The notes beneath the pieces were generated by a model. The model was given only the letters and a program-made list of their open reading frames with translations. It was not told the DNA's origin and searched no databases. 64,000 nucleotides of DNA from Helicoverpa zea (lineage: Eukaryota; Arthropoda; Insecta; Lepidoptera; Noctuidae): positions 17,174,001-17,238,000 of the forward strand of contig NC_061482.1 of NCBI RefSeq assembly GCF_022581195.2, given 5' to 3'. A program made the translations under genes and the position numbers. This document shows, piece after piece, positions 10,501 to 25,500 of the stretch. Every line of letters starts with the position of its first letter. Positions within the stretch are counted from its first letter, which is position 1.

Positions 10501-13500
10501 GGTGGATCGGTCGAGGCGGCCCCGTGGCATGGCCGCCACGATCTCCTGATCTCACGCCATTGGACTTTTTTTTGTGGAGTGAAATTAAACGACGAGTGTA
10601 CGTTAGTGAGCCTACAAGTGTAGAACAATTAAAACAGCGCATACTGGACGCGTTTGACGAAGTAAAAAGTAAACGAGACATACTTTTATCATTAAAAAAC
10701 AATTTAATTAAACGTGCTCGTGTTTGTATTGAAAATGGTGGTGGACATTTTGAAGGACAGCTAAAATATCTGTAAGTTTTTTTTGTAAATAAGTAGGTAC
10801 GTAAATTCTAAGGTGACATAACAATTATTGTAAATATCAGCTGATTCAAACTTTTTAAATACGCCAAAATTACTTATTTTCACAAGTTTTACAACTTTAC
10901 TTATTTGATTTCTTTTTACCACGTAATCTTTTAATTTAGTCACCTAATTTCTTAATAATTCATTTTGAAAAAGTTGGTAATTTTGTTGGTCCTAAGCCCA
11001 AATAAAGTATGAAGGAAAAGTTTGAATTGAATAAAAGTTTATTTTCCGTACACCTTTCTTTTTACTTTTTCTTAGTTTTTAATCGTAACGCATCTATGCG
11101 TTTTAGTTACCTACATTCGTTATCAGCTGTTGGACGCGGGGCAAGTTCGAGCGAGAGCACGCGAATGCGAGAGCGACAGAATATTATTAATGAATACTAC
11201 TATGAATGACCTGGAATAACTTGTACAATGTTTCCATGAATTGAGTGAAATTTTTGGATATAACTTATCGCTAATAACTTTGCTGATTATGAATATTGGT
11301 TTTTGAAACTTTGCATAGATAATACTAAGAACTTTTTAAATGAGCCCTTTAAGTATGTGCACTAATTAAAAAATAGCGGTGTATAATGTTGTTCACAGAT
11401 CTGTTTGTATATATCTGTCTATATCTATACGTGGAGACCTGTAATTGGCTGTCCGTTTACCATACTGTTCTAAGTTAATTTTCTTTAGCTGTAGGTTTCC
11501 CATGTAAATTAAATAAATAAATAAAATAAATAAATAAATAATATCTATATGAAGCTATATCAAATAATCTCTAATCGAAAAACGACGCATGGATCGATTA
11601 TTGTAATCCGTTTAGGTATATAATATGTTTTTTATCATGAATGCAGTCGGAGAGATGAAGGTTAGCTAACAATATGATATGAATCTTAAAGACTTAAAAA
11701 CTTTATTGGTCATATATTTGGTATTCCAAAAAGTCTCAGGACCTGGATTTGATTCGAGGTTAGTTAAGAATTTCAACTAATTGGACTCGTGGGTTATTAA
11801 TTTATTCATCTCACGCAGATCTAATTATTCAATGGCGCACTGAGCACATTTAGCTCGGAGTTTGACAAAGAATACTTTAAGAACTTACCGTTTTCTAAAT
11901 TATCCTGTTTACATTTCTTGAAAAATCCTGCCTTCTTCAGACACTCAGTGAGGAATAACGCCATTACTATCCTTTTCAAGCAGTCCTCTCCTTTCCTCTC
12001 TGCGGAATGAGTGCACAGCGCGTATATCTGCGCCGCTCTCAACTCCAACTTCTCTTCTATTGTCATTTTATCATCAGCCTTCACGTCTTCATCTTCATCC
12101 TTAAAATTCTTTTCAGTAAAACTCTTAATCCCTTTCTTTGATCTGTTTAGTCTTTCTTTTCTACTTTTGATTTTAGATTTCTTTGCAACTCCCTCAATGT
12201 CGTTCAGAACTGCACCTTCAACTGTTTTGATTCCGTTGCCTACGTATTTGGAGTGTATTGATAAACTGGTGTCGAGGCCTGCTTGTGTGACCATGCGCAG
12301 TGCTATGTGGCTCAGTACTGACATGCCCGACCCTGGAGAATAAACAGATACATATGTAATTAGGTATTTGACTAGGTCCAAATAAAATATCTTATCATAG
12401 GCATTTGGCAAAGCATCTTAAAAAATTACACTTGCATTTATTGTTTTTAATGGAAAAAAACTTTTAAGTTAAACGGTTTTATCTTATGTGCACTGAAAAC
12501 TAAAAAATAAAAAAAGAGTTACTTACCTGTCAACCTACGTAGGTGGTCCCGGTCATATTAGACTAAAATAAAAACGTGGGGCCCATTAACTATAGCTGTA
12601 GTACTTTCTTCTAGAGGTATAATAGGTGTGGATTGCATCGACTTACTATAATCGTAACTGGAGATTTTGACAATCAATAATCAGCCGTAGCGGCTTCACC
12701 AGCGAACGCCGAGCTCATGATCTACCAAAGTATAAAGATATGCTTTGTCATAGGTAGGATTTCAGAGGGTCCCACGTTTTTATTTTAGTCTAATATGACC
12801 GGGACCACCTACGTAGGTTGACAGGTAAGTAACTCTTTTTTTATTTTTTAGTTTTCAGTGCACATAAGATAAAACCGTTTAACTTAAAAGTTTTTTTACC
12901 AATTTTTTATTTTCTAGTTTTTAGTATATAATGATAATGCCTACCGAATATTCTTCATTCTATATATGGTTCAGCAGCGGTGAGGGAGTGCCAGACTCTT
13001 ACTGACTAAAAACCGTTGTGTTTCGTCATAGGCCTTTTATGTACCACGACCACGGTCACTCTTTCGGACAATCCCGCAGCCCAGGCAGGCCTTGGCCCTG
13101 TTGGGCCCCGCTGGGGTTGCTGACAGTATTCTACTTGAGTAGCCCTTTCATTTGATACCCATATTGAGGGGGTTGTAGAAAAATATGTAATCCGCCATTT
13201 TGTATCGGCGGCCATATTGGATTTACAATGTTATTGATATTACTATATTGTATTGTCATCGGAATTAAAGGTGTGTACCAAATTTCAGATCAATTTGACA
13301 ACAGGAAGGTACTTAAATTTGAATTACTAAATTTGACCCAAGAATAAATAAAACAAACGGGGTGAGCTAAATAAAACCGTTTAAAAAAATATATTTTTAT
13401 CGATGTTATAAGGAAAATTAACACAGCTTGATGTAAAAAATTATAATAGAAGCAGGATCTTCTCATGTCACCTCATCATTATTTATACACTTACCTATTA

Positions 13501-16500
13501 AAAGATCTAAGAACTGGCACTCGAATGAATGATAACTGGATACAGCTGCATCCTTACACGCTGCACTGCAGAACGCGACTCCTGAGCACTTTGGACACCA
13601 AACGGGAGCCTCATTTTCACAGTCGTCTAACCTGAAACAGTATACATTCTTATATATTATAATGGAGTCCAGGTAAATTGTCGGCCTAAGGAGGTCAGCC
13701 AGCTGCGCAGGACATGTAACAGTGCAGAAGCAATTGCGCAAGCACAGGTGCACTATCTTTTCTTTCACGCTCATAGGGATGAAACGAATTTACGTGCCCT
13801 TCGAGACGTGGGTGTATCAATCACCGACTTCCAGACTCCTGGTCGCTTTCATATTTTCTTAAACACATAAAGCGGTTTCGGCCCAAATCGGGAATTGAAC
13901 CCGAGACCCTGCACACATCAGTCGCGCTCTTGATCAAAGGACCAAATCAGACAAAGCAACGGCTAAAGCAGTAAGTGCCTTACCTCTTGAAGCAATGCAA
14001 GCAATGCGTGCCATAGTAGTCAGCTAGCAGGCATGCGGCATATGGGGGATCAACCAGGACCACGTCGCCAGTCTTGATCGGCGCGTTGGCGACCGCGAAA
14101 CGACCCTAGAGGGAACAAACAAGCATGTAGCCAGGCTGGGCAACATTAGGGAACTGTTCACGATATTTACAGAATTTTTGGAGAAATTTTGATTATATGG
14201 TCATACGTAAAACTGCAGTTTATACTAGTAGTCACTTTTAGCTTTTTAGGGTGCGTCCTGAGTGGGAAAATCAAGGTGAACGCGATCCAAACCTAATTGA
14301 AGGATTTAAGTACGCTGCGTAGCGACTACATGCCACAGTCACCTCCAAATCGCTCACATAGGAGGCACTGGAGACTTTATCGTACTAACAACATAATAAC
14401 TAGTTAAACAATATGGAATTGTAATATGTACTAAGACGCTAATCTTCAATACATTTAATAAAGCTTGCAGCACAAGCAATCCCGCATGCAATCTGCAGGC
14501 AATTTCCCTACGAGCGAGTAACAAGATGTCATTCAAACTATTACAAAGTTGCTTACAGTACCTATCTTAGCTCTTGCAGAGGTCAATATTTCAATATTAA
14601 TTAATAATTTACAATGAATAAGTTGTTTTTGGAATTCATTATTTTGGTCTGTGAATTTACCATAAGCACCTTACAGACAGTCAGGTTAAAAGCAGTGGCG
14701 AATAATTACAATTGAATAAACGATGCACACTTTCCGCCCGCTATTTCACCCGCGTCCCGAGATAACTGCTTCCCGTAGCCGGATGGTGACAAAAACTATC
14801 CTATGTCCTTTTCCTGGCTCTAAACTACCTCCCTGCCAATTTTCAGCTAAATCGGTTCAGCCGTTCTTGAGTTATGAGTGGAGTAACTAACACGACTTTT
14901 TATATATATATATATAGATAATATTGCTGATTTGAATATCTAACAGACCTGCACACCACATGTCATATCCAGGAAAATGGAGCACAATCGAATCGGGGGA
15001 CTTATATTGCACACTGCAAAATAACTACATACATACATAGTAACCTTAGTTCTCATATTTATTCTACAGGGCGGTGCAGGTAAATAGAGGTATATTGTTG
15101 AACTTAAGTACGTAAAAAATACCTTAGTCTCATCTTCAATTATTTTCAGCAGCTTGGAGAGAGATGGCATGTTCTGCTTAGCTCCCCCTGTCAGCGTTAT
15201 GCCTTGAAACAAAAGATGAAGATAAACAAATGATAGTTGCGTACCAAATCTACGAGGACGAATAGTGAGATCTGAACATTACTTCTTGAAGCTGTGCCCA
15301 TACTTATAGGTTCTTTACGTTATAAAACACTAGCCGCTTTCCTGCGGTTACACCCGCGTCCCGTGGGAACTACTGCCCCTACCGGGATGAAGTATAGCCT
15401 ATGTTTCGGAGCCTTAACAGAACCGATTTGACCCTTTCATTCTTTCTCTATTGTTACTAAAACATATTTTATTTTAGCTACAATACATATACCTAGATTT
15501 CTACAAAAGCCAGCTTATGCAAGTGGCATTCGATTTATATTTTTAATTGAACTTCATCCGAGAAAGATAACTGATCAAGTAATCACAAAGCAACAGCTAA
15601 GCCGCAGGGAATATTGCTGGTTTCAATTAATACATGAATATTGAACATGGCTCTGTAGCTTCATCTATACTAATATTATAAAGCAGAAGAGTTTGTTTGT
15701 TTGTTTGTTTGAACGCGCTAAGCTCAGGAACTACTGGTTCGATTTGAACAATTCTTTCGGTGTTAGATAGCCCATTTATCGAGGAAGGCTATAGGCTTTT
15801 TATCCGGGTTCGTGCAGAGGTTCCCACGGGATGCGGGTGAAACCGCTAGCTGAAGCTAGTGGAATATAAAGCGCTCGAACAGTTATATTATTAATCTCTG
15901 CGGGCTTAAGTTAAAAGTAAGTGGACTTTAGCATGTTGCTAAAGCTTCGACAAAAAACACGCCCGCTTCTTAAAAAAAACAATTCTTTTTCATTTTTTAT
16001 ATACCACTCAATGGGACATTTCCCAATTTCTGCCAGATATTGCTATCCAAAACTTGTGAAACCTAAAATTATAGTTTATCTGTCAGATAGGCTATCTGAG
16101 ACTTTATCAGTAACCGATGAAACTGGCTATTCTGAATATTGTACAGAGATGCAAATTGTTGAACCCTGTTCAGAAGTATTTGCCTGAAGAATTAAACTAA
16201 ATTGACTACAACTGCATTACTGCTTCAGGCGAATTTAGAAACTGAATCCTAACTAGAAAATTGTATTTTAATCTAGACTAGTTTGTGCCGGCAGCTGTTT
16301 CGGACATACTTTCGAAGGCGTTGGGAAAAATAGTATTGTAGTTATTTTTAATAGGTATTCAAGATAAAAGATCCTATGGATTTGAAAAATGCATTTATTA
16401 TAATGTTACCCGGACCTATGCTGAATGTGAAAATAAAGAGTGTCAAACATGAATGTGGATGAATGGAGAGGGAGAAATGGACCAAAGAAAAATATAGATT

Positions 16501-19500
16501 AACTGTCTGAAAGATGACATGAATAACGACCGTTCCCAATATTTTATTCCTCGTGACTTTGCTTACTAGAGATAAGAATTTGACATTACTTGTATGAGGC
16601 TAATGACAAAATTCTATAAATTCTATCTCCAGTAAGCAAAAACAGATGGATAGAATATTGGGAACGACCGTAAGAAGGAACTTGAAGTTAACATGACAGC
16701 TGACTTGAAATAGAAGCGAAAAACATTTCGATCCCCAAACAACTTATACATATAACAGACTAGCCGTTTTCCCGCGGTTTCACCCGCGTCCCGTGGGAGC
16801 TACTGCCCGCACCGGGATAAAATATAGCCTATGTTACTCGCAGATAATATAGCTTTCTAATGGTGAAAGAATATTTAAAATCGGTCCAGTAGTTTTTGAG
16901 TTTATCCATTACAACCAAACAAACTAAGTTTTCCTTTTTATAATATTAGTATAGATAGAAAAACAATGTTACCTGGTTTCTCTTCAGTCTGTTTAGGCTG
17001 TGTCGTGTAGTCCAGTGACTCGATGTCTTCCGCCAGCCGCGTCTTCGCCTCTTCATCAGCACCCAGGAGTCTGCCAGCCAGTTCGTAGGATACCTTGGCT
17101 CTTGTTGCTTCTCCAGCACCTGGAATTTCAAAAACAGCTTCGTTAACATTTTCATAAGCATCATAATTATTCAACATATCACAACAGTCACATTGGATAA
17201 CATTTTCAAATACTTATGTTGAAGACTTTGTGATAGATGTGCTTATTCGTTGATGAAATGGTCCTGGTGACTACTGCATCATCTGCTTAGCCTTTTCCCA
17301 ACTATGTTGTGCTCGGCTTCCAGTTGACTGCATGCAGCTGAGTTCCAGTGTTTTACTAGGAGCGATTGCCTATCTGGCCTCCACCAACCCAGCTAACTAC
17401 AACCCAGATAAGATTGGTTGTCAGATTACTGGCTTCCGACTACCCTAACGACTGCCAAAGATATTCAATGTCTGGAAGCACAACTAATCTTGTATTATTT
17501 TATTGTCATCCATCACACATAATCCTCCTCCTCCTGTATTATTTTTTTTAACCCACACTTACATAATCCTCATACACTTTCGCGTAACTCAAAAAACCAA
17601 ACCATTTTCGTTTATAAAAATCTCATGAATAATTTCAGCATTGTTGAACACAAAATTCACTGCAGTGACGTTGATAACCCTTCAGGCCGGACAAACGTAC
17701 GAACCCGCTCACCGCTGCATGAGCGGTACTTTGTACCCCGAACAACATAATTAACACCAACTGCGTGCTAAATGCATTTGATACCTAAATTCTACCTGTC
17801 ACGTTTCAGGTTTATCGGAATGAAGGGGAAAATTCTTCAATTAAATAGAGAATTGACTGTATGTATTGTGATTTTAGATATCCAATTATTGTAGTTTTGA
17901 ATAATCTATTTTGGTGTCAACTGTCAGGATAATTTGTTGTGGGACAAATATGAATGCAATTGTTTATGAAATTGGGGTGTTCAAGCAACGTCTGAATTAC
18001 GTTTTCCCAACTATTTTGAGAGACAGTCAGTCCCAGTCTCACCAGGTGCAGCTGACTACCAGTGCTACTACTGCCTACCTGACCTGGGCAACCTGATACA
18101 CCTTGGTAAGACCGGGTATCGGGCTCTCTGGTTTCTGGATGCACTTACAAACATGTTCAAAAGACTGACGAAACCCAACTACTGAATGTGCCTTTCGAAA
18201 AGTCGGCGTGTTAAATAATTCAAACACAAAATATCGTCCTCTAAGATAACCGTCGATAACTTTCCGAAGTTTCGTTAACTTCAAATTCCGGCTAACTTTG
18301 GCCAGTGAAAGATATCGATATACCGTGTTTCTAACCACATTTTGTGCGGACATTTCTTCCTAGCCTTTTATCATTTATACTGGTCGTTTTCATTAAAATC
18401 CCTTACATTGGGGCGTAGAATCTGTAAGTAATCTGATATACATCAGCAATCAGGCTTTGAAGGCACACATGGAAATGGAATTCGCTTTGATTCCAAGACT
18501 TCTGGTTCCTTTGCATTATGGACTTCTTTGAGATTATGAAGATTGAATTATTTTTTCATTTTATCGTGATTGAAGTAAGCGTTTCACTTAGTTTTGATCA
18601 CGGAAGCCTTCTTATTTATGTCATCTTTCAGGCAATTCATTCTTAGGTCTTTCTCTCCCTCTCCATCCATCTACATTCATACTTCGCACACACTTTGTTA
18701 CATGCGTATCATCCCTTCTCACTAAACACTCATACCACGACAACTACTTACTTGGTGATACTTTCCGACTTCCTCTATTGTAGTAAGTCACATCATATAT
18801 CTGAAGCAAGCCTGACACAACAACCAACTACCATAATCAATTTACCAACTGAGATTTTATTTATCCAACAAACTTTGTCTATAAAAAGTCAACACGGTTA
18901 CCCTGCTACATTCTTACATGCATACAGTTCCCGAGCTCCACAAACAGTAGGTACAACTATTTGTTTAGACCTACAGTAGGTACCTGCAGTAGAACTGCAA
19001 CTATTTTCCCGCAGCCGAGCGAGCCTGGAATGCAAGGCTAGGCTCGCTTTGTATTAACTAGACTAACAAACTATCTGGATTGATGCTGATATAATTAAAT
19101 GTACTACTGGCTTAGTGTATGCTGTTAGAATATGTGTATAAATGTGATTTTTGTATTTAATTTTATGAATTAAATAAATCTGGAGGTGGAATATTATAAT
19201 ATATTAATTATATAATAAAAATATCTGATGTCTGGAATATTATAAAGCTAATCTCAGAACCTTCTGGTTAAATTTCAAAAAATCTTTTAGTGTTAGATAG
19301 GTTTTCAAGCATTTTCGAGGAAGGCTATAGGCTACTTTTTATTAAAAAAATTACAGTGAAAGCGTGTGCAGAAGCTACATAGTTAAGATGTCATTAGTGT
19401 TAGGTACTTTAATTAAATTAGAATTTGAAAAACTTTTTTTCTATAAAATCCCTTGAGTAATATGTAATTCAAAGTTACATTGTAAAATCTCACATGAGTC

Positions 19501-22500
19501 CCTAGATGTTATAATTTTATTATAGTGACATAATTATATCAAGTTTCATTGGTTTACTTGCAATGTAGGTAATAAACTATAATATGTACTTGATGCTGTG
19601 GACACGTGTCCACAATATATGATATAGGTAGCTTTCATAATGCAGCAACATTGTACTTACTTTGTTGCCAAAAACCATTGCTATTATAATACCCTACTAT
19701 AAATAAAATATAACATGATTATGGGAGTGTGTTTGTTAACTTTTGTGAAAGTCAGTGTTCTTTGTACGACGTGGTATGGGGCACAATATACAATTCTGTT
19801 TAACTAGCCGCGACTTCGAAACCACTGAACCGATTTAAAAAATCTTTCACTGACGCCAAGCTACAGTACCCCCAAATTTATTTATTTATTTATTTTTTAT
19901 TTATTTATTCTTCAACCTTATCACTAACATTACAGATATACAATCCAATGCGTTAGTGAGGCACTTATATTATTTTTTACAAAATTAAAAACATTCGAAA
20001 TGTGATATTGTAATTATGTATACACGAATTGTACAAATGACTAACTGTATATTTGATCAGGGTACGCGAACAAGTTACTCCAGAATACGACTGAGCCCAC
20101 ATTCAAATAGCTACAGCCTTACTACAAAAACTTAAACATCTGTTGAATACTTGTCTAAAAAAGTGTGGCTGTAAAATGGACCTTATTTCAACGTCATAAT
20201 TTGTTTTTTTTTGGACAAATGTTCAACAGACGTTTAAAAGATTTTGTGGTACGACGGCAAGTGTTCAATCTCACCTTTATAACAGTGGCCCATTCTCCAA
20301 TAGTACTGCGCCCTCATCTTCGCCGGGAGCCGTTCCTTGAGTGCCATCTTCAGATCTTCCAAGGCTGCTCGCGGCCTGTTCGAGCGCAGCAGGATTTCCG
20401 AGCGAAGCCACAGCGATAGGGCTAGCGAGATGCCGCCCTCACTGATGGCGTCGTCACCACCTGAAAATGTAAAGGGTTTATTTATAATAGCATCCTTGGC
20501 AGTCGTTACGGGTAGTCAGAAGTCAGTCGGCCAGTAAGTCTGACACCAGTCTAACCAAGGGGTATTGGGTTGCCCGGGTAACTGGGTTGAGACAGGCAGT
20601 CGCTTCTTGTAAAGCACTGGTACTCAGCTGAATCCGGTTAGACTGGAAGCCGACCCCAACATAGCTGGGAAAAGGCTCGGATGATGCTATATGCTGGGGA
20701 GTTTGTTGCGCCGCTTCTACCCAATATAAACACATTTCTGACGTTCAACGTTCATGTGCTGTTTTGTTGCCGTTTGAATAAACGATTTAGATTTGATTTG
20801 CAATTGATTTTTTTGATTTGATTTGAAAGCAATGCGTGGCGCGGTCGGTCCGTGTTTCGAATGACACGATAAACTGTAGGTCTCGGCTTCACTGTTTCAA
20901 AGCTACACTATTCCGAGTAGCACAGGCTATATTGAACCACCGACGCAAAAACGACGGGGTGTTATAAGTTTGACGTGTCTGTGTTTATACGGGACGCGGG
21001 TGAAACCGCGGGACAACAGCTAGTTATATATAAGGTTCTACAATTCAAATTAGCTTGTGCTGAAAATATTCCACATCTCTCCACAACCCTTTCCCACACA
21101 AGGTAAACTATAGACAAAAGGTCAGAGGTAAAATCACAAAGAAAAGTTCATTAAGACAGACTGGGCTAAGGTTACAAATAACACCGTCCTATTACCCGGC
21201 TGATCTATTTGACACGCTGTGCGCTCAGACTGGCTCTGTGGTCACAGCCTCTCCCTGCCCTAATTACTAAACTCCCTGGCGGATAAAATGTACCTCTATT
21301 CTGATGGAATGAGGGTAGACATAAATTCAAAAAAGGAAATATTTTTGTATCATTTGTAGGTTGGTATTCAAGTGTATGTCAATCTACTTGATACTTAAGT
21401 GGAACCTTAAAAAAGTTTCGAAATTCCTTTAAAGTTACTTAAATAGTATGCAACTTAATGGTCGACTTATCGTTCTCCTGGAAGCTCATTTTACATGAAT
21501 TACTTAGTGTAATTTTCAAGAAGCTTAAACTATGTAAAAATAAAATAAATGTAAAAGTATCAAGAATAGTTCTTCCGCTTAAACGGGGCTTTGGTTTCCA
21601 CGCCGTCGCGTCAGCAAGACCTTATTAAAAAAAACTTGCTTCATTAGTCTTTGAACATTTTTCAGAATGACAATTCGAGTAAAAAGCTGGACAGTGGTAT
21701 TGTTCCGAGCTGCTGAAGTACTCATAAAATAGCACGTTTTGCATAGCTATAGTTCGGCCATTCAGAGAATGCGTTCCTGACACGTCGCGATTGAACTGAC
21801 GACGTAACTACATTCATTGATTATTGATATAATAATGTTGTTTTAATGCTCCTCAATTGTTAAAACGGTAAACAACCAGCAAAAATATTTTTATCGTAAC
21901 TGCAACGCCATTGCAAAGTTACGTCGTCAGTTCAATCGCGACGTGTCAGGAACGCATTCTCTGAATGGCCGAACTATAATGATGGTTAAATAAAATTTTG
22001 TTATGACGTCTTATGGATATTGATTTGACGTTACTTGTATAGGGCTAGTATCAAGATTATGTCTCTAGTAAGCAAATCAAAAAATAGATAGATTATTGGG
22101 AATTAGCGTTAGAGAAGACTATGATTCAAATCAAACCTAAAAAGACTTGAAGAGCAAATAAATGCGAAGGTTTTTTTTCACACACGAAAATTTCGCATTT
22201 CCAATAATCAATAATGATTGTGGGCAACCCGCACGTATAAAACAAATCGAAATACTTAAACAAATTTCCCTTTTGTTTCTATAAATAAACACTCGAGGAC
22301 TTTCATTATTCCTGCCCTTTGAGGTCACGACCATGGCGTAGTTTTGTTTTAAATATTAATTTGAAGTCGGCCATATGTTTTTTTTTATTTCAATACTCTT
22401 CGTTTTATTTGGAAGACTTTGTATTTTCACTTCGATGAAACTGATATTCAGCATTTTCTGTTTAATGATTTTTTTTGTTTGTTTGTACCGTAAATGCTCC

Positions 22501-25500
22501 GATATTACTGAACCGATTAAAAAAACATTCCCTGTTGAAAAGCTACACTCTTCCCCAGTAACAAAGGTTATATTTAATCCAGGTAAGGTACTAGCAATAG
22601 TTCTCACGGGACACGGGTGAAACCGCTGGCAGAAGCTAGTACAAGTTAAAGTTGATGCAAGAATTCCTTACCCGTCATAGGAGCTCGGAGTACAGCCTGG
22701 CTGGCCAGCGCCAAGGCTTTGTCCAGGTCTCCATCGTCCATCGCCTTCTGGGCTGCTAACCTTCGGTCGCGCGACACCTGCCCGTCCTTCCCGCGGTGCA
22801 GCGGCTGTATTCTTGATAGCACCTCGTTGAGAGCTTCCATTATCTGCAATTGAGGAAGTAATTCAGCTGAATCCGGTTAGACTGGAAGCCGACCCCGACA
22901 TGGTTGGGAAAAAGGCTCGCAGGAAGAAGATAAATAAATATCACACCCGGTTGGTTAGCCCCATTGTAAGCTGTTTATTAGCTTCTGTTATGGGTGGTAA
23001 CAACTGATAAACTACATAGACTTTACATATATAAACTTATAAATACATATAATGACATCTAGGCAACAGCCAATAAGCATGCTCATCACACAAATGTTAA
23101 CCGTACGGGCAATCGAACCCGGGTCCACCAGTTCAGCAGGCCGGCACGGTGAACATTGCGCCAACGAGGTCGTCAAAGAATGGTAGTAAAGTAACTGATA
23201 AATAGGAGCCAACATTTTGAGAAATGGTTATAGTGCTTGAATTCGCCTTTTTAGGGTTCCCTATTGTTTTCGCTCCTCTGTCCGTCCGTCCGTCCGTCTG
23301 TCGCCAGGCTGTATCTCATGAACCGTGATAAAAATGTCAACTCTCTAACGAGTTGACATTTTCACAGATGATGTATTTCTGTTGCCGCTATAACAACAAA
23401 TACTGAAAACTAGAATAAAATAAATATTTTGGGGGGCTGCCATACAACAAATGTGATTTTTATGCTAATTTTTGCTCTGGTACGGAACCCTTCGTGCGCG
23501 AGTCCGACTCGCACTTGACCGGTTGTTGGTAGTATCCATTTTCATCAAGGACCTAACATGAACTGACTCAAGGACTGACTATTACGATTTGAACAGTTTA
23601 ATTTATTTCGCCGGTGCATAAATAAATAATTTAGTTGTAACAGACGGCCGTATTGCTGAGAAGTTTATTAATCACCGTTTCTTCTTCCACTTTCCTTCAA
23701 TAGTTTCTAAATAACGTCAAGCTTATGAAAACAAACCTTTTACACAAAAAAAATACCGCTGTTTATATCTAAGACCCGTGTCATACGGAGAAACTTTTGA
23801 CAAAGTATTTTCATGCACATCTTATCTCGTACTTTTCCATGCATGAAAACATGTTAGTTTTGCGTTAACAATACGACTGCATATTGCTACCTATGACAGA
23901 TACTCAGGTACCTTGTTAAAAGTTGAATTGAATGGAAAATTGCAAATGTGCAAAAGTGTATTGAAAGGCAAAGTGATTATGTAACTTTCTATATACTTCT
24001 ATATAATATTAAATTCTATACATATTTGAGCTAGGTACTGAGAGCATGAAAAACTTGCTTTCAAACGAGTCATACTGATTTATAAGCCCAAACAAACTAT
24101 CGGTGCATGAAAAGTTTACTCGCTCGGCAACGGGTCATAACTGGTAAACACTGGCACACTTATACTTATTGGTTTTCTAAAGACTTCAGAAATAGCTGTG
24201 GTATAGATACAACACGAAATCAACAATCAGAACAATATAAAGGCTATATTTTATTTGGAAAGTTTCAGGGGGTGAGGCTGAAACCACTGAATAATAACAT
24301 GTGTGTTCAACCTTGCAAGCATGGATTGAAACAAAGCAACTGCCTGTCAAACCATGCTATCATGGAAGGCAACAACAATGAAGCTTTTAAAGTCAAACAA
24401 AAGCATTTCTTAAGAAAATCCATTATCAGATAAATAAGGGTTTGACAATGTTAGCTCTTAGACAAACAAAGAGAATTCTGACAGCCCATCAACACTCGAT
24501 ATCAGACCTGTTATTGACACATTTTCTTTGCTAATGCACTGTGAACGCAGACATGTTAGAATCGACCGCAGCGACTGAAATTCATTTTAAAATTATAATC
24601 GAAATTACGTTAGAAGCCAGCAAGTCTGACAACCAGTCAGTCATCCCAAGGGTTGCCAAGGTAACTAACTGAGTTGAGGAGGTCATATAGGCGGTCGCTT
24701 CTTGTAAAACACTGGCACCCAGCTGCATCCTACCCCAAAAAAGTCGGGTAAAGGCTAGGCAGATTATTAATTAACCGAAATTAAATTGGAAAGATGACAG
24801 AATTGACAGACAAATTTCGATGAATTCATCAGCCATGCGTTTCTGTAGATTCGGCTGGCGGGTTTTAACCCGCGTTCGGCTTATGTAGATATGGCGTCAC
24901 CCTAAAAAACTACTGCTTTGCTCGGAAGCCACGGTTTCACTCGATTCTGATCGGTAGTCAATGGCGGATAAAAGCAACAAAGTACAAGAAACAATGGCTC
25001 GTCTCATAGACTCACAAGCATTAGGCAGTCTACAGCTTTAAAATGCTACTACTCTTGACCCGATTGTCGCTTCGATGCAGTCTTCTAACCCAACAACACT
25101 TACAACTAACAAGCTTAAGTCACAACATATCATCTTGTATTTTGAACCTTGTGATTACAGGAATAAGTTTGAATTTTCAATGCAATGTTAATAACTTTAG
25201 GTGTTTTAAGGTCAGTGTAAAAAGCAGGTGGTAAAATCGTAGTACGGTGTTTTCGAAATGCATATCCGTATTTACGACAGTGAGGGAGTCGTAAAAGAAA
25301 AGTGCTACGGCAGCCACAACAACAACTGTTTACGATTATGAAGCACGAATATTTTGAATATGGAGTTAATTTTGAGTCTGAAATTCGCTAATGTATACAC
25401 CGAGTACCTAAACTTTCAGTTTGCTAGCAGCATAGACCGTTTATTTACCATACCATAGCATTGGCCGATTTTGGATACGGCCGCTGTTCTCATATAAGAT

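Larger units (their letters stand above)
8395..11373 (+). mobile_element. Tc1/mariner-type DNA transposon carrying two nested insertions
   Basis: The terminal inverted repeats are about 32 bp. The left starts TTTTTTAATTAGTACACA (8395) and ends AGGGCTC (8426). The right, read inward on the minus strand from 11373, is TTTTTTAATTAGTGCACA... GGGCTC. About 26 of 32 positions match. A TA dinucleotide lies immediately outside each end (8393-8394 and 11374-11375), the target duplication of this superfamily. Inside are a transposase gene, a SINE in its leader and a LINE fragment in its coding region. The whole nest lies in SMYD4 intron 8, antisense to the gene. Without the two inserts and their duplicated target bases it would be about 2.0 kb. 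Confidence 0.85.

Noticed and set aside
10307..10702. Open frames of poly-Lys or poly-Phe
   Set aside because: They are translations of the 56-A tail of the LINE insertion and its complement.
12011..12343. 110-codon plus-strand open frame
   Set aside because: It is the antisense shadow of SMYD4 exon 8.
17366..17551. Short plus-strand frame with Pro/Thr-rich start
   Set aside because: It overlaps the inverted tRNA-SINE fragment in SMYD4 intron 3.
24107..24433. 108-codon open frame in SMYD4 intron 1
   Set aside because: No motif, no biased composition, no splice context, and antisense inside an intron.
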